64,000 bases of DNA, from the NCBI RefSeq assembly GCF_000024865.1, contig NC_013595.1, forward strand, positions 3,906,001 through 3,970,000. Reading direction: 5' to 3'. A model generated the notes under the pieces. The model was not told where the DNA came from and made no database searches. It was given only the letters and a program-made list of their open reading frames with translations. This document shows positions 1-7,276 of the stretch, one piece after another. Position numbers and translations under genes: made by a program. The first letter of the stretch is position 1. Each line of letters starts with the position of its first letter. The DNA is from Streptosporangium roseum DSM 43021 (GTDB taxonomy: Bacteria; Actinomycetota; Actinomycetes; Streptosporangiales; Streptosporangiaceae).

Positions 1-642
1 CACGCCGTGGGCGGCGTGCCCGCAGATCGGGACGGGGGGCAGGGCGGCCGGTCCCCGGTGCGGGGCGCTGCCGGAGCCGGTGACGCGCCCGTCGAGCGCC
101 GAGCGGACCTCCAGCGTCCCGGCCCAGTTCTCCGGAACGATCGTCACGGCCAGGGCAGCCAGGTGCGGGTCGGCCATCGAGACCAGGCGGTGCTGCTCCA
201 TCCGGGTGATCCGCCCGAGAGGGTCGCATACGCGCAGGAACCGCGTGAGCACCCCTCGGCGCATGTCGAGCGTGTGACGGCAGTCCAGGATCTCGGCGCC
301 GCCGGGAGCGAACCAGTCGCCGCCGCCGGCGCGGAAGGTCAGGGGCAGCCAGTTCGGCGCGTTGACCAGGGCTTCGCCGTCCACCGGGCGGTCCGCGCCG
401 GGTGAGAGGTCTATCGGGCGGTCCGCGCCGGGTGAGAGGTCCACCGGGCGGTCCGCGCCCCGCGCGAGGGGCCGGTCGTAGCAGCCGGCGACGTAGGTGC
501 CGGGATGGTGCACCTCGTCGGCACGCGACTCCGGCACGGCGCCCCGGGTGACGAAGCGGCCGTTGCCGAGCGCCGTCAGCGCCTCCCTCAGCCCCTCCTG
601 GGCGGGGTCGAAGCCGTCGTAGGTGAGGAGCCAGGGGTTCAC
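1..642 (-). CDS. Glycoside hydrolase family 65 (maltose/kojibiose/trehalose phosphorylase-like), N-terminal part, cut by window edge
   Basis: Only the first 214 codons lie in the window; the gene runs off the left edge. The protein opens with NPWLLTYDGFDP, then EALTALGNGRFVTRGA and HHPGTYVAGCYDR, the conserved start of the GH65 N-terminal beta-sandwich (W-x-x-Y-x-x-F-x-P, LGNG, tRGA, YVAG-x-Y). GH65 enzymes split alpha-linked disaccharides with phosphate in the cytoplasm; the substrate cannot be told from this piece and the catalytic domain is missing. I chose the GTG at 640-642 because GGAG sits 5 bases upstream. The frame stays open to an ATG at 819, but that extra stretch (APASPSPTRR) is low complexity. 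It is divergent from the stress genes at 1096-3499. An in-frame 30-bp repeat interrupts the early part of the protein (see 381-459). Confidence 0.85.
   Translation of the reverse strand, partial: MNPWLLTYDGFDPAQEGLREALTALGNGRFVTRGAVPESRADEVHHPGTYVAGCYDRPLARGADRPVDLSPGADRPIDLSPGADRPVDGEALVNAPNWLPLTFRAGGGDWFAPGGAEILDCRHTLDMRRGVLTRFLRVCDPLGRITRMEQHRLVSMADPHLAALAVTIVPENWAGTLEVRSALDGRVTGSGSAPHRGPAALPPVPICGHAAHGV
381..459. repeat. 30-bp in-frame tandem repeat inside the GH65 gene (2.6 copies)
   Basis: Copies at 381-410, 411-440 and a partial one at 441-459 differ by two bases. On the minus strand each unit encodes GADRP(V/I)DLSP. The length is a multiple of three, so frame is kept. It falls in a loop of the N-terminal domain right after the YDR motif. 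Confidence 0.85.
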
Positions 643-1095
643 GTCTTCTCCAGTCGAGTCGTAGTTCCGCCGGGTCGGTGACGGCGAGGCCGGCGCCGGC
701 GTCCCGGACACCCGCCTCCGCGCGGCGGCGCGCGCACCGGCCGGGCCGGCGACGGCCCCATCGGCGCCGGAGACCGTCGTGGCCGTCCGTCCGAGGCCCA
801 CGACCGCCGGGAGCGTCATGGAGCACCCCTCTTCCACCCGCACGGTACGGCGCGGCTCGCCGTCGCCGTCAGGGCTGATCGGCCCTATGGGTCAGGGACC
901 TTCGTCGGTAGATCGGGCCCCGGACCCGCGACGGCCGCCGGCCGGGTGCCCGTCCCGCCGGGGACCGCGGGCCGCGCCGGCCGGCGGCCCCCGGCGGGAG
1001 ACAGGGGTCGGAAGTCCCTGACGGCCGGGTCTTTCGGCCGCTGCGCGGAACGCCGGGGAACGGTCGGATGGAGGGGAGAACCCGAGGAGGACGAC
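643..1095. promoter_or_regulatory. Divergent intergenic region with a DevR/DosR-like box at 1005-1018
   Basis: This 453-bp gap separates the GH65 gene (minus) from the universal stress protein (plus). The imperfect palindrome GGGTCGGAAGTCCC at 1005-1018 lies about 78 bases before the stress-protein start and resembles the DevR/DosR box core (GGGACTWWAGTCCC) with three or four mismatches. A weaker half-site pair, GGGACC and GTCGG, is at 895-908. The downstream gene set (USP, CBS pair, Acg nitroreductase) is typical of DosR-type dormancy regulons. Assignment of the box is inference. I see no gene here. Confidence 0.4.
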
Positions 1096-1962
1096 ATGAC
1101 AGCGCATGTAGTGGTGGGCGTGGACGGCTCACCTTCCTCGCAGGCCGCGGTCGAATGGGCCACCGACGACGCCGTGCGGCGCGGGTGCGCCCTGCGGATC
1201 GTCTATGTGTGCGAGCCGTGGGTCTACGACATCCCGCTCCAGACCCCGCCGGGCTTCCGCGACTCGATGACCGAGTACTGCCAGGGCGTGCTGGCGACCG
1301 CGGCCCGCCTGGCACGCGAGCGCACCCCGGGGACCGAGGTGAACGCCGTGCTGGAGACGGGCCGCCCGGTCGAGATCCTCCGGCGTGAGGCCCAGGACGC
1401 CGAGCAGGTCGTGCTGGGCAGCCGGGGCCGCGGCGGGTTCACCGGGCTGCTGCTCGGCTCGGTCTCCCTGGCCCTGGCCGGGCACGTGGCCGCGCCGGTC
1501 GTGGTCGTGCGAGGGGACCAGGAGCGGATCCGCGGCGAGGTCGTGGTCGGCTTCGACGGCTCGGCCCACGCTGCGGCGGCCCTGGAGTACGCCTTCGAGG
1601 AGGCCGCCCGGCGCGGCGCCCGGCTGCACGCGATCCACGCCTGGCAGATGCCCGTCCTGGGGCAGGGGGCCACCCTCTACGCGCCGCTGGTGGAGGAGAT
1701 CTTCGCCACCGAGGAGCGGGTCGCGGCGGACACGCTCCGTCCCTGGCGGGAGAAGTACCCGCGGGTGGAGGTCGAGGAGACGGTGGTCTGCGGGCACCCC
1801 GTCGCCGTCGTCTGCGAGGCCTCGGAGGCCGCGGATCTGGCCGTCGTCGGCTCGCGGGGACTGGGCCGGCTCGGCTCGGCCGTACTGGGCTCGGTCAGCC
1901 ACGGGGTCCTGCACCACGCCCGCTGCCCCGTCGCGGTCGTGCGGGCCCGGGGGGAGGCGTGA
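1096..1962 (+). CDS. Universal stress protein, two tandem UspA domains
   Basis: This 288-residue cytoplasmic protein has two UspA folds, about 1-145 and 150-288. Each starts with the V-G-x-D/F-G-S strand-loop (VVVGVDGSPSS; VVVGFDGSAHA). Each ends with the ATP-binding glycine pattern (GSRGRGGFTGLLLGSVS; GSRGLGRLGSAVLGSVS), so both halves probably bind ATP. The start ATG at 1096 follows GAGGAGGACGAC; an upstream open frame to 946 is GC-driven and lacks the fold. The stop overlaps the start of the next gene, so the two are likely translated together. Such tandem USPs are often induced by hypoxia or stasis in actinobacteria. The family assignment is firm; the physiological trigger is inferred. 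Confidence 0.93.
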   Translation: MTAHVVVGVDGSPSSQAAVEWATDDAVRRGCALRIVYVCEPWVYDIPLQTPPGFRDSMTEYCQGVLATAARLARERTPGTEVNAVLETGRPVEILRREAQDAEQVVLGSRGRGGFTGLLLGSVSLALAGHVAAPVVVVRGDQERIRGEVVVGFDGSAHAAAALEYAFEEAARRGARLHAIHAWQMPVLGQGATLYAPLVEEIFATEERVAADTLRPWREKYPRVEVEETVVCGHPVAVVCEASEAADLAVVGSRGLGRLGSAVLGSVSHGVLHHARCPVAVVRARGEA

Positions 1963-2441
1963 TGGACGTGCAGAACCTCACGGTGGCGCAGGTGATGAGC
2001 CGGACGCTGGTCGCCGTCGAGCCCGACGAGTCCCCGCTCATGGCGTGGGAGATCATGCGCCGCGCGGGTATCCACCACCTGCCGGTCGTCGACAGGCGCG
2101 GCTGCCTGCGGGGCGTGCTGACCCGGGAGGACCTCATGGCCCGCTGGTCGGGAGGCCCGGCCGAGCAGTCGCGCGCGCGGGTCCATCCGCTGCTGGCCGA
2201 GCACCGCTGCCCGCACACCAGGCTCGACGCGCGCCTGGCCGACGCCGCGGAGTCCATGATCGGCGCGGGTGTCGACGCGATCCCGGTCCTGGGGGAGGAG
2301 AACAGGCTGGTGGGGATGGTGACGGCCACCGACGTGCTGCGGGCCGTGGCCGGCCGGACCGCCGGGCCGCAGGAGTCTCCGGAGCTGCTGACGGGGATGT
2401 TCCGCCTGGTCCCGGTCATGCCCCGGGACCCGGCGGAGTGA
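1962..2441 (+). CDS. CBS-domain pair protein
   Basis: This 159-residue protein consists of two CBS motifs in tandem: about 8-60 (VAQVMSRTLVAVEPDES then GIHHLPVVDRRGCLRGVLTREDL) and 75-130 (DARLADAAESMIGAGVDAIPVL then GMVTATDVL). CBS pairs bind adenosine nucleotides and act as energy sensors; no catalytic domain is fused here, so the partner is unknown. The ATG at 1962 uses a strong GGGGGAGG site and overlaps the upstream stop by one base; a GTG at 1959 is the alternative. It sits in the stress group, like the stand-alone CBS proteins of hypoxia regulons. Confidence 0.9.
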   Translation: MDVQNLTVAQVMSRTLVAVEPDESPLMAWEIMRRAGIHHLPVVDRRGCLRGVLTREDLMARWSGGPAEQSRARVHPLLAEHRCPHTRLDARLADAAESMIGAGVDAIPVLGEENRLVGMVTATDVLRAVAGRTAGPQESPELLTGMFRLVPVMPRDPAE

Positions 2442-2506
2442 CGCGCGCCCGTCCCTCCGCCCGTGACTGTGACGGATCCATCTGCGACTGTGACGGAGAC
2501 GAAGCC

Positions 2507-3499
2507 ATGAGCGCTCGCACCACTGAGGAGATCACCTCGGCGATCCGCGCGGCGGTCCAGGCCGCCGTGTGGGCGCCGTCGGTGCACAACACCCAGCCCT
2601 GGTCCTTCGCCGTCGACGGCGAGGAGATCGCCCTGCGGGCCGACAGCGACAGGAAACTACGGCTCGGCGACGCCGCGGGCCGCGAGATGCTGATCAGCTG
2701 CGGCGCCGCCCTGATGAACGTACGGCTCACGCTGAGCGCCCTCGGCTGGCAGCCGCACGTGAGGGTGCTGCCCGACCCCGACCGTCCCGCCCTGCTGGCG
2801 ACCGTGCGGATGGGGGAGGCCGTCGTCGCCGACGAGCACACCCGGCTGCTGCACGCCGAGATCGAACGCCGCCGCACCCACCGTGCCGGCTTCACCGACC
2901 TGCCCGTGCCGGAGCGTCTCATCGAGGCGCTGGTGGCCCAGGCGCAGGCCGAGGGGGCGCGGCTGACGCCGGTCCGTTCCGAGGCCGCCGTCCGGGTGCT
3001 CGCCGCGCTCACCTGCGCCGCCCAGGACGTGCAGTCCCAGGACCGGCTGCTGACCCTGGAGATGATCAGCTGGGCCCAGCCGCCGGGCAGCTCCCGCGGG
3101 GACGGGGTCCCGGCGCAGGGCTACCCCCGCGAGCCCCGGCGGACCTCCCCGCACTTCGCCCAGCGCGACTACGCCCACGGTCATCCCTGGGGCAGTGACG
3201 CCGATCAGTTCTTCGCCGCCTCCACCGGGACGGTGGCGGTGCTGACCACGCCGGCCGATGCCCGTGAGGACTGGATCACGGCGGGTCAGGCGTTGCAGCG
3301 CGTCCTGCTGCACGCCTCCGCCTACGACGTGCACGCGGCCTTCCACACCCAGGCGCTGGAGATGGTCCATCTGCGGGAGTTTTTGCGGGAGGAACTGCTG
3401 TCGGGCCGGCACCCTCAGATGATCATGCGTCTGGGCTACACCTCCGACGACAGCGAGGGCATCCGGCGACCGGTCACCGACCTGCTGAAAGAACGGTAA
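2507..3499 (+). CDS. Acg-family FMN-binding nitroreductase-like protein
   Basis: This 330-residue protein has the Acg/Rv3131-type opening AAVWAPSVHNTQPW, in which the SxHNxQPW motif contributes to flavin binding, followed by the duplicated nitroreductase half-domains seen in this family. Family members are proposed flavin-binding or flavin-storing proteins and often lack true nitroreductase activity. The ATG at 2507 was chosen because the family begins about 15 residues before the WAPS motif; the long open frame upstream of it is a shadow of the USP gene. The 12-bp direct repeat GACTGTGACGGA at 2464-2475 and 2485-2496 lies just before the start. Members of this family next to USP and CBS genes are a common dormancy-regulon arrangement. 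Confidence 0.88.
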   Translation: MSARTTEEITSAIRAAVQAAVWAPSVHNTQPWSFAVDGEEIALRADSDRKLRLGDAAGREMLISCGAALMNVRLTLSALGWQPHVRVLPDPDRPALLATVRMGEAVVADEHTRLLHAEIERRRTHRAGFTDLPVPERLIEALVAQAQAEGARLTPVRSEAAVRVLAALTCAAQDVQSQDRLLTLEMISWAQPPGSSRGDGVPAQGYPREPRRTSPHFAQRDYAHGHPWGSDADQFFAASTGTVAVLTTPADAREDWITAGQALQRVLLHASAYDVHAAFHTQALEMVHLREFLREELLSGRHPQMIMRLGYTSDDSEGIRRPVTDLLKER

Positions 3500-3540
3500 C
3501 GGTGACGGGGGACGCGGCGTGCGCGGCACGGGGACGCCGC

Positions 3541-4653
3541 TCAGGTGAGGGCCTGGTCGGCGAGGAGGTCCACGACGTCCTCGAAGCGGTTGCGGCGCCG
3601 GTAGGCGGCACGCTGCCGGTCGGCGCCCGTGCCGCGCAGCCGCAGGGCCCGCAGGCCCGCGCGGACGGCGCCGTCCTCGCCGGAGGCCTCCAGCGCGGGC
3701 GACACGTACTCCATGAGCTGTTTGATCTGCCCGCTCGCCGGGATCAGCCGCTCGTCGACGCGGCCGCTCACGTCGACGCCGTCGCCGCGCAGGCCGTACC
3801 GCGCCGCCCGCCAGCAGGCGGCGCGCAGCAGATGGTCGCCGGCCGCGGGGGCGGCGCGTCCCCTGCGCAGGTCGGTCAGCACGGTCGCGACCAGGGCCCT
3901 GACCAGCGCCGCGAAGAGCACGGTGTCGTCCACGGTCGGCATCACGTCTGCGATGCGCACCTCCACCGTCGGCACGTGGCGGGACGGGCGTGCGTACCAG
4001 AACAGCATTCCCCCGTCCAGGATCGCCCCGGTCTCGCGCAGGCATTCGACGATCTCCTCGTACTCCGCCCGGCCGGACAGGTACGGCGGCGGCCCCGCCG
4101 TGGGCCATCGGGCGAACAGGGGGGTGCGCCAGCTGGCGTATCCGGTGTCCCGTCCCCGCCAGAAAGGGGAGTTCGACGAGAGCACCAGCAGAACAGGCAG
4201 CCACATCCGCAGGTGGTTGACCACCTGCACCGCCTCCTCGGGGTCGGGGACGCCCACGTGGACGTGGCAGGCACACGCGCTCTGCTGGTCCAGCAGCGGC
4301 CCGAACCGCTCGGCGATCCGGTGGTAGCGGGGGCGGTCGGAGACCGGCGGGGGGCCGGGGTCGCCCAGCGGCACCACGCCGCTCGCCACCAGGCGGCAGC
4401 CGTTCGACTCGGCCGCCGCGGCCACGCTCCGCCGCAGCCGCAGCAGTTCCTCGCGCAGCGACCCGATGTCCCGGCACACCGCGCTCACGCTCTCGACCTG
4501 CGCGCGTGCCAGCTCCGGCTCCACCCGCCCGCCTCCCGGGACGGGCGCCGTGCCCTCCAGCACCGTCTCCGCCCGCAGGACCGCGTGCCGGGTGGCGACG
4601 TCGGCCAGGAAGAACTCCTCCTCCACGCCCACGGTCAGCTCCGACGCCCGCAT
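3541..4653 (-). CDS. YbdK-type carboxylate-amine ligase (GCS2, glutamate-cysteine ligase-like)
   Basis: This 370-residue protein begins with ELTVGVEEEFFLADV, the glutamine-synthetase-fold GCS2 signature GVEEE(F/Y), and continues with CHVHVGVPD, LSSNSPFWRGRDTGYASWR and VPTVEVRIADVMPTVDD, all conserved in the YbdK family. These enzymes join a carboxylate, often glutamate, to an amine with ATP; E. coli YbdK has weak gamma-glutamyl-cysteine activity. Actinobacteria normally make mycothiol rather than glutathione, so the true product is uncertain. The ATG at 4653 has GGAGGTGAC directly upstream. It converges on the nitroreductase gene (41-base gap). A paralogue is the N-terminal half of the fusion at 9067-11580. 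Confidence 0.88.
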   Translation of the reverse strand: MRASELTVGVEEEFFLADVATRHAVLRAETVLEGTAPVPGGGRVEPELARAQVESVSAVCRDIGSLREELLRLRRSVAAAAESNGCRLVASGVVPLGDPGPPPVSDRPRYHRIAERFGPLLDQQSACACHVHVGVPDPEEAVQVVNHLRMWLPVLLVLSSNSPFWRGRDTGYASWRTPLFARWPTAGPPPYLSGRAEYEEIVECLRETGAILDGGMLFWYARPSRHVPTVEVRIADVMPTVDDTVLFAALVRALVATVLTDLRRGRAAPAAGDHLLRAACWRAARYGLRGDGVDVSGRVDERLIPASGQIKQLMEYVSPALEASGEDGAVRAGLRALRLRGTGADRQRAAYRRRNRFEDVVDLLADQALT

Positions 4654-5326
4654 GTCACCTCCGGTGAGGTCGCGCCAGCGCACGGCCGGGCGGCGCCCGC
4701 GCCGGTGACCGCGACCCGGGCCCGTACGGCGGGCCGGGAGGGAGGGGCGCCCGCGGAGCCGGCCGGGGCGGCGCGGCGGACACGGCCGGATGGAACGCCG
4801 ATCTGACGCGCGGCTGGATCGGCGGTATTTCCGGAGGAGCGGAACGGCGGCATCGCGTTTTCCCCGAACGGGTGGTCTGACGTGTCCGTCTTTCAAGCTT
4901 CCAGGCCTTTTATGATTTCGTCAACATATCAAGGCCCGGGGGTTCCGAATGGGATGGCTTCATAATTCGGGGTGCCGGTGTCGTCCGGCAGAACACGGCG
5001 CATTCGATATTTCGGTCTGTTTCCCGCCGTTCAAAAGGTTGAGCCGGTTGTTCCGTACCCGAATGTCGATGCGCATGTCCGGCATGGTGTTTCCCTGGTT
5101 TCCTCTCCAGCGAAAAGCCGGGGAGTGTTCAACCGGGAAAACGACCGACTTCACCGATTCGGAAACGACGGTGTGAGCGCCGGACACACCGTTCCCGTCG
5201 ATCACGGAAAGTGAGGGGATAATCTGCGGGCCGGGAAATCTCCCGGGCCGGGTCCGCCGCACGGCGTGATCTCAGGGCTCCGGGTGGACGCGCCTGCCGG
5301 TCCCGTCCGGGGGCGGAGGACGCCGG
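4654..5326. other. Intergenic region with an A+T-rich core, no confident gene
   Basis: This 673-bp stretch lies between two minus-strand genes. Positions about 4850-5220 are clearly richer in A+T than the flanks, as expected for a promoter region of the YbdK gene or for foreign DNA. Short frames exist on both strands but none has a ribosome site, codon bias or a recognisable product. At 5228-5250 an imperfect inverted repeat (GGGCCGGGA / TCCCGGGCC) just downstream of the S9 peptidase gene may act as its terminator. Confidence 0.5.
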
Positions 5327-7276
5327 TCAGGCGGATCGACGCGGCGGGGCGGGGTCGGTCAGGTGCCGTCCGAGCCACCCGACGACGTTCCTGACGAAGG
5401 TCACCCGGTTGGCGCTCCGCCGGATCTCGTGCCCCTCGTCCTCGAACAGCAGGAAGTCGCAGGGCACCCCGCGGGCCCGCGCCGCCTGGAGCACCTGCTC
5501 GGCCTCGTGCACCGGCACGTTGGTGTCCCGGGCGCCGTGCACGACCAGCAGCGGCGCGCTCAGCCGGTCGAAGGAGTGCAGGGGCGACAGGGCCCGCAGC
5601 AGGTCACGGTCGGCGGTGGGATGGCCGTACTCGCTGACGGCCGCCGCGGCGATCCACGGCTCGGTCCGCGCGTAGAAGGTCGCGAAGTCGGCCATCCCGC
5701 AGACGTCGACCCCGGCCCGGAAGAGGCCGGGGTGGGTGACGAGGGCGGCCAGCGTCAGGTAGCCGCCGTACGACCGTCCCATGCAGGCGATCCGGGCCGG
5801 GTCGGCGGCCCCCAGCCGCACCAGCTCCGAGGCGCAGTCGGCGACGTCGTCGATCGCGCGGAAGCGGAGCGCGTGGTTGTCGGCGTCGCGGAAGGCCCGC
5901 CCGAACCCGCTCGACCCGCGCACGTTCGGTGCGAACACCCCGATCCCGGCGGCCAGCAGGTCCCGGAACAGCGGGGTGAAGGTGGGCCGTGCCTGACTTT
6001 CCGGCCCGCCGTGCAGGTAGACGACGAACGGGGCCGGGGCCTGGACGCCCGGGACCCGGTAGAGCCAGCCGGTCAGCTCCATGCCGTCACGCGCCTGGAA
6101 GCGCACCGGCTCCGCCCCGGCCGGCGCGCCGAGCGGACCGGCCCCCGCGACCTGCCGGTAGCCGCCGGTCGCCAGATCGCACAGCAGCACGTGGGAGGGG
6201 TGGCCGGGCCCCTCGGCCGCCAGCACGGCCTGGCCGCCGTCCAGGGACATCCTGACCGAGGACACCACCTCGGCCGGGGGAGGGGGGAGCGGGCGCAGCG
6301 TGCCGGTACCGGTCTCCAGCACCTCCAGCTCGGAGCGGCCGCGGTCGTTCCAGAGCAGGACGGCGCGGCGGCCGTCGGCGCTCAGCGCGAACCGGTCCAG
6401 CTCGGCGTCCGGCCGCTCGGCCAGCACGACCGCCTCGCCGTCCCCGCGCACCGCGACCAGCGCGGCCCGGTCGCGGCCGGCGTCGGACAGCAGGTAGGCG
6501 GTCATCCCGTCGGGGGAGAGGGCGCCCTGGTCGGTGGAGCCGGGCAGCCCCGCCAGCAGCGGCCGCTCCCCGCCCGGGCCGCCCACGGCCCCTCCCCGAA
6601 GACCCGGGGGAAGGCCACCTGGAAGACCGGAGGGCAGGCTCGGGGGAAGGGCGCCGGGGAGACCGGAGGGCAGGCCCGGGGGAAGATCGGCGAGGTCGCC
6701 GGGGAGGCCCGCGGGGAGGTCCGCCACGTACATCCGGCGGACGCCGCGCGGGCCCCGCCGCAGCAGCATCCGCCCCTGGTCGCGGCTCATCGCCACCGGG
6801 TGCATCAGCGCCCCCGCCGCCACGACCTCCCGGCCGCCGGTGTGGGCGTCGATCAGCACCGCCTCCGTCCGGCCCGCCGCGGAGACCTCGGCGACCAGGA
6901 GGATCGAGCCCCGCCCGGTCCAGCGCACGAACGAGGCCGACCCGCCCGCGGGGGAGGCCAGCGGGCGCAGGTCGCCGCCGTCGGGCCGGACCGTCCAGAC
7001 CTGCGTGTGCTCCCCGCCGCCCGGCACGACGAGTACGGCCAGCCGCCCGCCGTCGGGAGACCAGCTCACGTCGGCGGCGGGCTCCGGGCCGGTGTCGACC
7101 GGCCAGGACTCCGCCTCCCGCCCGAGGGGCCTGATCCAGACGCGCGGCGAGCCGTCCCTGTCGCTGACGAAGGCGACCGCGCTCGCGTCGGGCGCCAGGG
7201 CGGGCGTCCAGCAGTTCCAGGCGGCGGGACCCGTCCCCACCGCGGGGTGGGGGCGGGCGCCGAGAATCTCCGTCAT
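5327..7276 (-). CDS. S9-family prolyl oligopeptidase-like serine peptidase
   Basis: This 649-residue protein has an N-terminal WD40/TolB-like beta-propeller (about 1-390; repeated DG.. .VW. strands) and a C-terminal alpha/beta-hydrolase. The catalytic triad is visible: Ser502 in GRSYGG, Asp584 in HGARDTNVPV and His616 in DEGHE. The propeller restricts such enzymes to short peptides. No signal peptide is seen, so it acts in the cytoplasm. Its ATG overlaps the stop of the upstream amidotransferase (ATGA), showing translational coupling; it is the last gene of the ligase-amidotransferase operon, so a role in turning over or trimming the operon's peptide product is plausible. Residues about 185-230 are an odd leucine-proline-glycine-rich insert in the propeller. 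Family is certain; substrate is inference. Confidence 0.92.
   Translation of the reverse strand: MTEILGARPHPAVGTGPAAWNCWTPALAPDASAVAFVSDRDGSPRVWIRPLGREAESWPVDTGPEPAADVSWSPDGGRLAVLVVPGGGEHTQVWTVRPDGGDLRPLASPAGGSASFVRWTGRGSILLVAEVSAAGRTEAVLIDAHTGGREVVAAGALMHPVAMSRDQGRMLLRRGPRGVRRMYVADLPAGLPGDLADLPPGLPSGLPGALPPSLPSGLPGGLPPGLRGGAVGGPGGERPLLAGLPGSTDQGALSPDGMTAYLLSDAGRDRAALVAVRGDGEAVVLAERPDAELDRFALSADGRRAVLLWNDRGRSELEVLETGTGTLRPLPPPPAEVVSSVRMSLDGGQAVLAAEGPGHPSHVLLCDLATGGYRQVAGAGPLGAPAGAEPVRFQARDGMELTGWLYRVPGVQAPAPFVVYLHGGPESQARPTFTPLFRDLLAAGIGVFAPNVRGSSGFGRAFRDADNHALRFRAIDDVADCASELVRLGAADPARIACMGRSYGGYLTLAALVTHPGLFRAGVDVCGMADFATFYARTEPWIAAAAVSEYGHPTADRDLLRALSPLHSFDRLSAPLLVVHGARDTNVPVHEAEQVLQAARARGVPCDFLLFEDEGHEIRRSANRVTFVRNVVGWLGRHLTDPAPPRRSA
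6601..6719. repeat. Degenerate 36-bp repeat coding an LPxGLPxG-rich propeller insert
   Basis: Two 25-base blocks at 6625-6649 and 6661-6685 are identical but for one base, and weaker copies flank them. In the S9 peptidase they encode runs such as LPSGLPG and LPPGLPSG. Family members normally have short loops there, so this is a recent in-frame expansion. Confidence 0.7.

Noticed and set aside
1385..2506. Long N-terminal extension of the nitroreductase
   Set aside because: The open frame is a GC-bias shadow of the USP and CBS genes in another frame.
4949..5262. Small genes in the A+T-rich gap (frames on both strands)
   Set aside because: No ribosome site, no codon bias, and the two frames are antisense to each other.
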